Shown here piece by piece: positions 1-5,825 of a stretch of DNA of 11,040 nt. The notes under the pieces were generated by a model that was not told the origin of the DNA, ran no database searches, and saw only the letters and a list, made by a program, of their open reading frames with translations. The DNA is from an uncultured Prevotella sp. (GTDB lineage Bacteria > Bacteroidota > Bacteroidia > Bacteroidales > Bacteroidaceae): assembly GCA_900557255.1 (NCBI GenBank), contig USSA01000093.1:1-11040 (forward strand), given 5' to 3'. A program made the position numbers and the translations under genes. Position 1 is the first letter of the stretch, and each line of letters opens with the position of its first letter.

Positions 1-32
1 AAAATCAACGAGATGCACAACTTTTTCTCCAT
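1..32 (-). CDS. Possible start of the next transfer-operon gene (partial)
   Basis: An ATG at 32-30 opens a frame that reads MEKKLCISLI and runs off the left edge. It lies about 70 nt after the stop of the TraE-like gene, in the same direction, behind an AT-rich stretch typical of Bacteroidetes start regions. The lysine-rich opening followed by hydrophobic residues would fit a signal peptide, but ten codons are too few to identify a family. It does not look like the usual start of a TraF (DUF4133) protein, which follows TraE in CTnDOT-type elements. The frame could also be spurious. Confidence 0.3.
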   Translation of the reverse strand, partial: MEKKLCISLI

Positions 33-103
33 AAAAATATACTAATTTTCAGGCGTTTTTTTAATTCCGCCAACAGGTTATTCTTTAATGCTTGAACGAT
101 AGA

Positions 104-460
104 TTAGAGGCCGAAGAACAAAGGCAGAGCCTGGGCTGCAGCAACGAGGAAGATACATGCGCCAACAACCATCATGATCTTCTTCTTGACATCCTGCTCC
201 TCATTGTTCATAGCGATGTAAACGCTGATAGCACCTACAACAGCTACTACACCGGCAATGGCGTAGTAGAGCTTAACCACAAAAGGTACATACTTGGCAA
301 TCTCCTCCGTCACAGTTGCGAGGGCATCTGTTCCGGCTGTGTAATCACCAGCTGCGTTCTGTGCATAGGTCGCCAATGTTCCACAGAAAAGGAGCATGGC
401 GAGCGTCTTCATACGCTTGGCACTGAAAAGATTCTTTGCGAAATTCTTGATTTTCTTCAT
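104..460 (-). CDS. DUF4134 (TraE-like) conjugation protein, VirB2-type pilin candidate
   Basis: This 118-residue protein has the DUF4134 layout, the family annotated as TraE in Bacteroides conjugative transposons. A basic N-terminus and hydrophobic core at residues 1-33 form a signal peptide, with likely cleavage after TYA (A33). Two membrane spans follow at about 59-82 and 95-116, separated by a short charged loop (NNEEQDVKKK), and the protein ends in LPLFFGL. A small signal-bearing protein with two helices matches VirB2-like pilins of type IV secretion systems, so a role as a pilus subunit in the envelope is inferred. The ATG at 460 gives a complete signal peptide. It lies 86 nt downstream of a clear paralogue at 547-900 and is probably co-transcribed with it. 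Family assignment is confident; the pilin role is less so. Confidence 0.88.
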   Translation of the reverse strand: MKKIKNFAKNLFSAKRMKTLAMLLFCGTLATYAQNAAGDYTAGTDALATVTEEIAKYVPFVVKLYYAIAGVVAVVGAISVYIAMNNEEQDVKKKIMMVVGACIFLVAAAQALPLFFGL

Positions 461-546
461 TTGATTTCTTTTGATGTTACTTAAAAAAATACACTCATTT
501 ATCTCTCCTGCAGGTTGAGATGTTTTGTTATCCTATCTTTTTTACC

Positions 547-900
547 TTATACAATATTATAACCGAAGAATGCAGGGAACAGGATAGTTGCTCCTATCAT
601 GAAAAGGCAGGCTCCAATCAGCATCATGATGGATTTGGTTACGTCACCTTCGCCCGTATTCATCTTTATATAGATTTGCAAAGCTCCTATGATAGCTACG
701 ATGGCAGCTATGGCATACACCAAATAGACTACATAGAGCATCATTGTTACCGTAAAGTCATGAGCATTGCTCAGTGCGTCTGCTCCCCAGCTATAATCGA
801 CACCTCCGCATTTGGCTGATGCCAACATTGGCTGGAAGAGCATGACACCTATTAACATTATGGCAAACAAAAGATTGTGTTTACAGCTTATCTCTGGCAT
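547..900 (-). CDS. Second DUF4134 (TraE-like) protein, paralogue of its neighbour
   Basis: This 117-residue protein is a diverged copy of the 104-460 product. It has a signal peptide at 1-29 (cleavage likely after ASA), a GADALSNA segment matching GTDALATV in the paralogue, membrane spans at about 55-79 and 90-112, a polar loop (KMNTGEGDVTKS) matching NNEEQDVKKK, and a C-terminal PAFFG like PLFFG. The ATG at 900 lies inside the upstream gene, giving a 20-nt overlap that suggests translational coupling. A new cysteine (C31) sits just after the predicted cleavage site. By family it should be an envelope component of the conjugation channel or pilus. Whether the two copies mix in one fibre or act separately cannot be told from sequence. 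Confidence 0.86.
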   Translation of the reverse strand: MPEISCKHNLLFAIMLIGVMLFQPMLASAKCGGVDYSWGADALSNAHDFTVTMMLYVVYLVYAIAAIVAIIGALQIYIKMNTGEGDVTKSIMMLIGACLFMIGATILFPAFFGYNIV

Positions 901-1357
901 TCTTCTTTTCTATTTTTCGGGTGTTGTGCTTATTGTTGAGATTCTGCATAAACTCATCTGAGAGGTAACTGCATTGTGGCACTGGATCTATGTGCTCCAA
1001 AATCTCATCGTTCTTCTCGTTGAGTTCTTCACTGGTCACGGTATGTGACTGTGGCTGTTGCGATTGTTCTTCACCAGAAGGAGGTTGCGGATATGGCACG
1101 TTTCCTGTCGGGTTGACAACTCTGAGTCCATCATCCGTGATTTGCTCCGTGAAGGTCATGTCACCCTCGTCAGGACCCTCGTTGCGTTCTTCGATTGCAA
1201 CTGGCTGTTCCTCATTGGTCAAATCACCTACATCATAGGTCTCTTCTTCTGTTTTCTTTTCATCCTTCTTTCCATGTAGGTCTAATGTGATCATTACTGC
1301 AAAGTACACTACATACACAAAAGTGAGGACGAGCGCAAAAATTACGAATCCTGACAT
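881..1357 (-). CDS. Single-span acidic membrane protein, first gene of the transfer operon
   Basis: I do not recognise a named family for this protein of about 158 residues. It begins MSGFVIFALVLTFVYVVYF, a strong membrane helix (about residues 2-26), followed by a basic stop (HGKKDEKK). A long hydrophilic tail follows, rich in Glu, Asp, Gln and Pro and probably disordered (for example PYPQPPSGEEQSQQPQS), ending in a basic segment (NTRKIEKKNARDKL). The frame is open from a TTG at 1363, but the ATG at 1357 places the helix exactly at the N-terminus and is preferred. It overlaps the next gene (DUF4134) by 20 nt and follows a candidate promoter, so it probably leads the operon. The position suggests a small assembly or anchoring subunit of the conjugation machinery, which is inference only. 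Confidence 0.75.
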   Translation of the reverse strand: MSGFVIFALVLTFVYVVYFAVMITLDLHGKKDEKKTEEETYDVGDLTNEEQPVAIEERNEGPDEGDMTFTEQITDDGLRVVNPTGNVPYPQPPSGEEQSQQPQSHTVTSEELNEKNDEILEHIDPVPQCSYLSDEFMQNLNNKHNTRKIEKKNARDKL

Positions 1358-1444
1358 TTTCAATCTGAATTTTATTTGTTATTTTTATTGTTATCATACT
1401 CGGAACTTACATCCGTCGAGTCGGCGTATTTCCCAAAAACAGTG

Positions 1445-1452
1445 CAAAGGAA
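1445..1452 (-). promoter_or_regulatory. Candidate -7 box for the transfer operon
   Basis: On the minus strand this reads TTCCTTTG followed by C, one base off the Bacteroidetes -7 consensus TAnnTTTG. It lies about 88 nt upstream of the ATG at 1357 and downstream of the terminator of the replication operon. There is no clear TTTG at -33 (TTTC at the expected distance), so this may be a weak or activator-dependent promoter. Confidence 0.4.
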
Positions 1453-1521
1453 CATATATTTGTGCGATAAATGAAAAAACAGAGCTAAAACCGTTTCAGT
1501 CTTAACACAGATTATAAAAGA

Positions 1522-1549
1522 AGTATGATAATATTTAAATAATCATACT
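1522..1549. repeat. AGTATGAT inverted repeat, candidate operator or activator site
   Basis: Perfect 8-bp arms AGTATGAT (1522-1529) and ATCATACT (1542-1549) flank a 12-bp AT-only spacer. The same octamer recurs at 1393-1400 (inside the presumed leader of the transfer operon), at 5346-5353 and at 7956-7963. The right arm with its spacer shares 14 identical bases (AGTATGATTATTTA) with 5346-5359. The site lies between the terminator of the primase gene and the transfer-operon promoter, which suits an upstream regulator-binding site. Confidence 0.55.
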
Positions 1550-1576
1550 ATAAAATAACAAGAGGGCGTATAAAAC

Positions 1577-1609
1577 AAAAAAGGAGACCCTCTCGAAAGA
1601 GAACCTCCT
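1577..1609 (-). terminator. Rho-independent terminator of the helicase-primase operon
   Basis: In the minus-strand RNA, arms at 1599-1609 and 1582-1592 form an 11-bp stem with three G-U pairs and a 6-nt loop (UUUCGA). A run of U follows, from the A-run at 1577-1582. It stands about 30 nt after the stop of the primase gene at 1639. Confidence 0.8.
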
Positions 1610-1638
1610 GAATGGTCAGTGATATGGCATTTGGGACA

Positions 1639-2589
1639 CTATTTGGGTAGTTTGATGATACCATTGATTACATCATTAACATCTTTGTAGTTGGCATATC
1701 GATGGGATTCATCTATCACTTTATCCTGATAAGCAACTTTTATCTTCTCTACAGTCTTTGCACCTGCATCATCGTTGTCCAGATAACAATGTATCAGAGT
1801 GTATTCCTGCAGGTATGGCAGCAGAACCTTGATGTTACTGACAGAGTTGAGAACGAAGTAGTCGCATTCATGTGGCAGGCAAAGCTCATTTCCTGTTATC
1901 CATCTCTTGATACTGGCATATGTCAGCATATCAAAGAAACCTTCAAAGATGCAGCATTCTTTGTGTAGCTCATTGTTTGGTCTGATGATTGAAATCGACT
2001 TTTTGCCAATGCTTCGTTTGCTGTATTTGTTCCTTGCTTCCATTCCACCCTCGATATTCTCAAAGGCTATGGCATAGTAACTCTTGTCATAGATACGATA
2101 ATGTACTTCCTTGCAATACTCTTTGGCAATGTCATAGTCTATGCGTCTCTGCAAAATGTAGTCTCTGAGATAAGGATGACTGAGGCCTACGATACGCTCA
2201 ATGATGGTGTTGTTTTCTTTTGCCTTCTCTCGCTGAGCAACTTGCTCTTGTTTCCAGGCTTCCTTTCTCTCATCTTCCTTCCTTTGGGCTTCATAATCCG
2301 CTGAATATTGAAGATGGTGCTCTTTTATCTTCTGTTCCAGATAGGTCAGAACTTCATGGTTGTTCCAGGAAGGATTCATCTTCTGAACCAGGTTGATGAG
2401 ATTGCCACCTTCGCCTGCACCAAAGTCGTTCCATAGATTCTTCTTGGGACTGACATTGAATGAAGGCGATGCCTCAGTTCTTAAAGGAGACAGATACCAA
2501 TAGTTCTCCTTTAATATATATACATGATGGTAACCCTGTGATTCCAGGAACTGCACAATGCTGACTGATTTGATTTCTTCTATAGTCAT
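1639..2589 (-). CDS. DnaG-type primase with CHC2-like and Toprim domains
   Basis: This 316-residue protein has a primase layout. An N-terminal CHC2-like region (about 25-70) carries the SPLRTEASPSFNVSP...NDFGAGEGGNLINLV signature of DnaG-like zinc domains, but without the zinc-binding Cys/His residues. A charged, probably coiled linker (about 95-127) leads to a Toprim domain (about 208-310). The acidic residues are E216 in IFEGFFD and D271/D273 in YLDNDDAG, with a further acidic motif DVND at 303-306. Toprim primases make RNA primers for DNA synthesis, here presumably on the excised element or on transferred single-stranded DNA. The ATG at 2589 is the natural start. The gene follows the RepA-like ATPase by 70 nt and ends just before a terminator. 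Similar short Toprim proteins accompany RepA-like helicases in Bacteroides mobile elements. Loss of the zinc ligands appears to be a subfamily trait, not decay. Confidence 0.85.
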   Translation of the reverse strand: MTIEEIKSVSIVQFLESQGYHHVYILKENYWYLSPLRTEASPSFNVSPKKNLWNDFGAGEGGNLINLVQKMNPSWNNHEVLTYLEQKIKEHHLQYSADYEAQRKEDERKEAWKQEQVAQREKAKENNTIIERIVGLSHPYLRDYILQRRIDYDIAKEYCKEVHYRIYDKSYYAIAFENIEGGMEARNKYSKRSIGKKSISIIRPNNELHKECCIFEGFFDMLTYASIKRWITGNELCLPHECDYFVLNSVSNIKVLLPYLQEYTLIHCYLDNDDAGAKTVEKIKVAYQDKVIDESHRYANYKDVNDVINGIIKLPK

Positions 2590-2606
2590 GCTGTTACATA
2601 TATTAT

Positions 2607-2637
2607 GGGTACATATTAGTTTAATATATATATACCC
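2607..2637 (-). repeat. Imperfect hairpin before the primase gene
   Basis: GGGTA (2607-2611) and TACCC (2633-2637) enclose a largely self-complementary AT stretch, giving an imperfect stem of about ten pairs between the helicase stop and the primase ATG. Next to it, aaactt occurs three times (2642-2647, 2648-2653, 2657-2662). The hairpin may affect mRNA processing or primase translation. It has no U tract, so it is not a terminator. Confidence 0.3.
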
Positions 2638-2659
2638 GGTTAAACTTAAACTTATAAAC

Positions 2660-3790
2660 TTACTTGGACGGAAACAGAGTAGGGTGATAATGGTAGCCGT
2701 CTTTCTCTTTTGTTATCAACTTTCGTTCATTGAAAATCTTCAACATCTCCTTCACGGCATTATCACCACGCTTGTAACCTTCTTCGGCATAAGCTTCACC
2801 CAGAGCCTTTACCAGATCGACGTATCTCTGTGGGGTACTCTTGGAGAAAATCTTTTGAAGTACCATCGTATGAACATCGTCTGGCAGAGAGGTGAGCGGC
2901 TTGTCTTTGGGCTTGACAACAGTGACATGATAACCGACATCAAGTACAGGCAGAGAGTTATCGTCAATGTGGAATGCCCAGCTCGAAAACTCTTTGTCTC
3001 GCATATGCATGGGTCTTACCTCACTGATATTGGCATCCTGCTTGTTCTTGCTGATAATCAGCACCGTTTCTGCCTTGTTTTCCAACTCTGTACCAATATG
3101 ACCACGAGTGTTGTTGTCATTCTTGTTAAGGTGTAGTACGCAATGGATATGCAGATCATACTTGCTCGTCCATGCCATCAGCATCGTCATTACGTCTGTA
3201 GACTCCTTGGCATTGTTGATGTCGTACATGAGATCTCGCAAACCATCGATAATGACAAGTCCCACACCATCAAATGTTCTTAGCGCATAATCTATAAGGG
3301 CTATGCGTAGAGTAGGAGTGAACTCTCTTAGTCCATAGAATTTGATGCGCTTGTCTTCCTTGTTAAGGCTGAGTCCTGCCAATCGGTAGATTCGCTCAAC
3401 AACATTGTGGCAATGATAGCGACTCTGCTCCGTATCGAAATAGAGGATCTGTCTCTTTCCTTCAGGAAAACTTGCCCGGTAGTTGAGCACAGTGGAATTG
3501 GTTAACGCTGCTGCTACCATCGCCGTGATGTTGAACGTCTTTTTACTCTTTGCCTTACCAGTTGATGCGCTGAAATTTCCGAAAGTGGCAATGGTACAGT
3601 CACCGACCCATAACACCTGGGGTGGTACGGGCGGTTTTTCTGAAGCTTTTATCTCTCCTTGTCTGAGATAGCTTTCCAGTTCACTGTCGTTGAAAGCGCT
3701 CTTGCACAGCATGCCTACTTCCAGGGAACCTGCTGCAGACTCTTCTTTCTCACTTTTACTGTTTCTTCCTCTTGCCATTGCTTCTTTCAT
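2660..3790 (-). CDS. RepA-like hexameric replicative helicase / AAA ATPase
   Basis: This protein of about 376 residues resembles the RepA/AAA_25 RecA-fold helicases of plasmids and Bacteroides mobile elements. Numbered from an upstream TTG at 3817, the P-loop region is FSASTGKAKSKKTF (82-95), an atypical Walker A ending in KKT. An acidic strand YFDTEQS (126-132) and Walker B VGLVIIDG (185-192, D191) follow. HLNKNDNNTRGHIGTE (229-244) matches the sensor and DNA-loop region of these enzymes. A C-terminal winged-helix-like segment (about 311-385) carries KEMLKIFNERKLITK. It would unwind the origin of the excised circle and work with the primase next door. The frame opens with TTG at 3817; the ATG at 3790, or the ATG at 3778 (MARGRNSK), is more likely the start. 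Its 5' end overlaps a possible small gene. Family placement is confident; the start is not. Confidence 0.83.
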   Translation of the reverse strand: MKEAMARGRNSKSEKEESAAGSLEVGMLCKSAFNDSELESYLRQGEIKASEKPPVPPQVLWVGDCTIATFGNFSASTGKAKSKKTFNITAMVAAALTNSTVLNYRASFPEGKRQILYFDTEQSRYHCHNVVERIYRLAGLSLNKEDKRIKFYGLREFTPTLRIALIDYALRTFDGVGLVIIDGLRDLMYDINNAKESTDVMTMLMAWTSKYDLHIHCVLHLNKNDNNTRGHIGTELENKAETVLIISKNKQDANISEVRPMHMRDKEFSSWAFHIDDNSLPVLDVGYHVTVVKPKDKPLTSLPDDVHTMVLQKIFSKSTPQRYVDLVKALGEAYAEEGYKRGDNAVKEMLKIFNERKLITKEKDGYHYHPTLFPSK

Positions 3791-3899
3791 TTTGATTTCT
3801 ACACTTTGAGGGGTCAATCACTATCTCAGACTTTTCCAAGAGAGCCGTCAGTTGGACATCAGAATAAACTCTGGTCTTGTTTTTCTTTCTGTCTTTCAT
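3756..3899 (-). CDS. Possible 47-residue basic protein between HTH and helicase genes
   Basis: An ATG at 3899, nine nt after the stop of the HTH gene and preceded by AGAAG (SD-like), opens a 47-codon frame ending in TAA at 3756. It begins MKDRKKNKTRVYSDVQLTAL and is strongly basic at both ends, with a short amphipathic middle (ALLEKSEIVIDP). It overlaps the start of the helicase gene by about 35 nt in another frame. Without it a 120-nt gap would separate two tightly arranged genes. It could be a small DNA-binding or regulatory peptide, a translational coupler, or a piece of the helicase N-terminus lost by frameshift. I recognise no family. Confidence 0.45.
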   Translation of the reverse strand: MKDRKKNKTRVYSDVQLTALLEKSEIVIDPSKCRNQNERSNGKRKKQ

Positions 3900-3908
3900 A
3901 ACGCTTCT

Positions 3909-4247
3909 CTATTTGTTGGCGCTGTCCTTTCGTGCCGGGGTGATATGGTTGTTGCGCATCCATTTCAAAAGTTCCTTCTTGTCGAAATAGATGGTTTTGC
4001 CCTGTGGCTTGTAGTGAGGGATCTCCATGTTCATGGTGAGCTTGTATATCTGAGACTGAGAAACGCCAAGATATTCCGCAACCTCGGTGGTGGTGAGCAT
4101 CTCTTTGTTTGAGAAATATCTTTCCTCAATCTTTGAAAGACGCTCGTTAAGTGCCTCAGGTTCTACCGAAGTGAGTTCCTTTACTCTCATTTCCAAAAGT
4201 TCTACTCTCTTGGCAAGTATGTTCATGTCAATTTTACTATTTCCCAT
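3909..4247 (-). CDS. Excisionase-like HTH_17 DNA-binding protein, first gene of replication operon
   Basis: This 112-residue protein starts with a likely coiled coil (about 8-45, heptad-like LAKRVELLEMRVKEL...). An excisionase/MerR-type winged HTH of the HTH_17 family follows at about 50-100: LTTTEVAEYLGVSQSQIYKL, then the wing IPHYKPQGKTIYFDKKELLKWM. Such proteins bind short DNA sites and act as recombination directionality factors or as regulators. The coiled coil suggests a dimer. The frame is open from a TTG at 4274, but the ATG at 4247 follows an AT-rich start region and is preferred. It sits directly downstream of a -7 box and a GC-rich dyad that may be its own operator. Leading the helicase-primase unit points to control of replication or initiator loading, not only excision; that role is inferred. 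Confidence 0.8.
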   Translation of the reverse strand: MGNSKIDMNILAKRVELLEMRVKELTSVEPEALNERLSKIEERYFSNKEMLTTTEVAEYLGVSQSQIYKLTMNMEIPHYKPQGKTIYFDKKELLKWMRNNHITPARKDSANK

Positions 4248-4285
4248 TTTCTTATTACTTTTAATGTTAGACAATAAGGGGGCTA

Positions 4286-4311
4286 CCCCCGAAACTGAAT
4301 CGATTCGGGGG
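4286..4311 (-). promoter_or_regulatory. GC-rich dyad over the replication-operon start, candidate operator
   Basis: Arms CCCCCGAA (4286-4293) and TTCGGGGG (4304-4311) flank a 10-bp spacer that begins just downstream of the -7 box at 4312-4319, so the dyad covers the expected transcription start. The left arm can also pair with an adjacent G-run (4278-4282), giving alternative hairpins. GC blocks like this stand out in AT-rich surroundings. An operator for the HTH protein at 3909-4247 is a reasonable guess; a leader switch is another. Confidence 0.5.
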
Positions 4312-4340
4312 CAAAATTACCCCAATAAAATCTAATACAA
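4312..4340 (-). promoter_or_regulatory. Promoter of the HTH-helicase-primase operon
   Basis: The minus strand has TAATTTTG at 4312-4319, an exact match to the Bacteroidetes -7 consensus TAnnTTTG. GTTG/TTG near 4338-4341 forms a weak -33 element at about the right distance. The predicted start lies near 4305, inside the GC-rich dyad and about 58 nt before the ATG at 4247. Confidence 0.6.
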
Positions 4341-4351
4341 CTGACCTTACT

Positions 4352-4373
4352 CCTGACACTCGGAAGTGTCAGG
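4352..4373. repeat. Perfect 9-bp inverted repeat, no U tract
   Basis: CCTGACACT (4352-4360) and AGTGTCAGG (4365-4373) form a perfect stem with a 4-nt CGGA loop, followed by a G-run on the plus strand. Neither strand has a U tract after the stem, so it is not a standard intrinsic terminator. It lies between the unknown gene ending at 4421 and the replication-operon promoter. It could be a regulator site, an origin element or an RNA stabiliser. Confidence 0.5.
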
Positions 4374-4420
4374 GGGGATGTAAGGAGATTTTTCTTTTCA
4401 GTTGTTTAACTTACTTTACT

Positions 4421-5146
4421 TCATCGCATTTCTTTCAGTTGTTTTGCAAAATCCAGAAACTCCCCACTTGGGAACTTTGCAGATGAAGCCTTCAGTTCAC
4501 TGAGTCGGCTGCTGATAGCACCTCGCTTGGATGCCTTTCCCGTACTCTTAGGGGTGAGTAGCTGATTGTCCGCAATAAGTGATACCCAGTTGTGGGGAAT
4601 CATCTTCTCGATAGACAAAGCATACAGCAATTGAAGTACCTGTCGCATGTTGACTACAACCAGAGATTCTTCCAACGCACATTTGAAGAATCCGTCCATC
4701 GTTTCATCATCGATACCATCTACAAAGAAATTCGACTCATTGGCGAATTTCGTAATGAGTCGAATCTGTTCTGGAGTGAATGAAGCAAGAATGCGAGGAC
4801 TTTCAACCACAACTTCAATGTGGTTGAACTCATAAACCATTGTTTCAAAGTCTCCTTTCTCAAATGAGGACTTGGTGAAGTACTTGGTGACAAGGTCTTT
4901 TCTGGTGGTAAGCAACTCATACAAGCTAAATACATGCTTGAAATGGTTGCGGACGATCAGCTTCTCGGAAGAGAAGACCGGCAGGTGATAGCTAACAAAG
5001 TCGTTGACATATCTGTCATACAACTTGCCATCGTTAAGGATTTCCAACTTGTACTGCTCGTAAGCAGTACGATAGAGTGTCCAAAGCTCATCTTTGGAAA
5101 GCTCAATCTCTTGTTTTGGACAATGATCTGAGCATTGTAAACACAA
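4421..5146 (-). CDS. Unrecognised protein, about 241 residues, with possible frameshifted start
   Basis: I do not recognise the family. The readable frame begins at a TTG (5146) with LCLQCSDHC, a Cys-rich CxxCxxxC cluster, and continues as a mostly alpha-helical soluble protein with no signal peptide or membrane helix. The C-terminus is basic (PKSTGKASKRGAISSRLSEL, ending KQLKEMR). A better start, the ATG at 5183 behind an AT-rich region, is in another frame: it reads MSQKNNSSVLSLF and stops after 26 codons. Loss of one T, or gain of one CT, in a CTCTCTCTTTTT run would join the two. The gene may thus be frameshifted, subject to slippage, or begin at TTG. It has its own promoter (5291-5298) and a long leader. 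It lies between the integration and replication modules, so a role in element control is possible but unproven. Confidence 0.65.
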   Translation of the reverse strand: MCLQCSDHCPKQEIELSKDELWTLYRTAYEQYKLEILNDGKLYDRYVNDFVSYHLPVFSSEKLIVRNHFKHVFSLYELLTTRKDLVTKYFTKSSFEKGDFETMVYEFNHIEVVVESPRILASFTPEQIRLITKFANESNFFVDGIDDETMDGFFKCALEESLVVVNMRQVLQLLYALSIEKMIPHNWVSLIADNQLLTPKSTGKASKRGAISSRLSELKASSAKFPSGEFLDFAKQLKEMR

Positions 5147-5210
5147 AAAGAGAGAGCACAGAGGAATTGTTCTTCTGACTCATATTACTTTTTGTTAATG
5201 AATAAATTTG

Positions 5211-5250
5211 AAATACGCCTACTTAATGAAGCAGGCGGAAATGTGTATTT
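5211..5250 (-). repeat. Stem-loop in the leader of the 4421-5146 gene
   Basis: CGCCTaCTT (5216-5224) pairs with AAGcAGGCG (5229-5237) around a 4-nt loop with one mismatch. Outer arms AAATAC (5211-5216) and GTATTT (5245-5250) can extend it across an internal loop. It lies in the presumed 5' leader between the -7 box at 5291 and the start codon. It could regulate translation or mRNA stability. Confidence 0.4.
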
Positions 5251-5290
5251 AACTTGACGTTTATTTGCTATGTAAGTCACCATTTCAGTG

Positions 5291-5298
5291 CAAAGATA
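5291..5298 (-). promoter_or_regulatory. -7 box for the unknown 4421-5146 gene
   Basis: The minus strand reads TATCTTTG followed by CACTG, an exact match to TAnnTTTG. The upstream spacer, ATTTTGGTG, is shared with the promoter of the multi-HTH gene at 9675-9691: 16 of 17 bases are identical across spacer and -7 box. No good -33 TTTG is visible. The box lies 108 nt upstream of the ATG at 5183, and an AGTATGAT motif lies about 48 bp further upstream. Confidence 0.6.
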
Positions 5299-5345
5299 CA
5301 CCAAAATTGTGCAGTCTATCTGCATTCAGTATAAAAAATAACATC

Positions 5346-5359
5346 AGTATGATTATTTA
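5346..5359. promoter_or_regulatory. AGTATGATTATTTA motif, candidate regulator site
   Basis: This 14-bp sequence is identical to the minus strand at 1536-1549. Both copies lie just past a terminator and upstream of the next promoter. Here it is followed by TATTATCA, a partial inverted copy. It may be an activator or repressor site upstream of the -7 box at 5291-5298. Confidence 0.45.
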
Positions 5360-5369
5360 GACTATTATC

Positions 5370-5409
5370 AAAAGAAAAGCCCACATTAGGGAATATCCAA
5401 TGTAGGCTT
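5370..5409 (-). terminator. Terminator after the membrane protein-HTH unit
   Basis: In minus-strand RNA, 5397-5409 pairs with 5377-5389 to give a 13-bp stem with two G-U pairs and a 7-nt loop. A U-rich tail (TTTTCTTTT, from 5370-5378) follows. It lies 24 nt past the stop of the 5434-5811 gene. Confidence 0.8.
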
Positions 5410-5433
5410 CTGAATCTTAGGCACTTATCTGTC

Positions 5434-5811
5434 CTATAAAGTTCTTTGTCTTGGCCTTTTGCTGAGTATCTGATTAATCTCCATGGTGCTGATTGGAGCC
5501 TCTATCTTGCAGCCAGATTCTAACCATTTGATAAGGTCATCCCTAAAGAAGGTGTATTTCTTACCCTTCTGATTGACAGGGATTTCTCCGTTCTGTATGT
5601 AAGTGTACATAGTGGATTTCTTGATTTTAAGAAATTCACAAGCTTCCTTCACATCCATTGGAATATGATCTGACACGGAAGGTCTTTTAGTCCTGCGTAC
5701 TTCTTCTCGAATCAGTTCCATAGACTGGTCAAGAAGATCGAATCTTTTTAGAATCTCTGACAATACTTCTGGTATGTCATTAAATGTTATTTGTCTTTCT
5801 TCGTTCTGCAT
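5434..5811 (-). CDS. Excisionase-like HTH_17 DNA-binding protein (125 aa)
   Basis: The N-terminal half (about 12-42) is amphipathic and probably coiled coil (IPEVLSEILKRFDLLDQSM). An excisionase-type winged HTH follows at about 51-98: PMDVKEACEFLKIKKSTMYT, then wing IPVNQKGKKYTFFRDDLIKW. The C-terminal tail is basic (SKRPRQRTL). The same coiled-coil plus HTH plan appears in the 3909-4247 protein, so the two are distant paralogues. The ATG at 5811 lies 14 nt after the stop of the upstream membrane-protein gene, so the pair is an operon. Proximity to the integrase (two genes away) fits a recombination directionality factor that promotes excision, though a transcriptional role is equally possible. 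A strong terminator follows. Confidence 0.82.
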   Translation of the reverse strand: MQNEERQITFNDIPEVLSEILKRFDLLDQSMELIREEVRRTKRPSVSDHIPMDVKEACEFLKIKKSTMYTYIQNGEIPVNQKGKKYTFFRDDLIKWLESGCKIEAPISTMEINQILSKRPRQRTL

Positions 5812-5825
5812 ATTGAAAACTTTCT

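Noticed and set aside
92..819. Plus-strand open frames over the TraE-like genes
   Set aside because: They run antisense to well-supported DUF4134 genes, and their translations are low-complexity and resemble no family.
4352..4373. Intrinsic terminator for the 4421-5146 gene
   Set aside because: The stem is perfect, but neither strand has a U tract after it.
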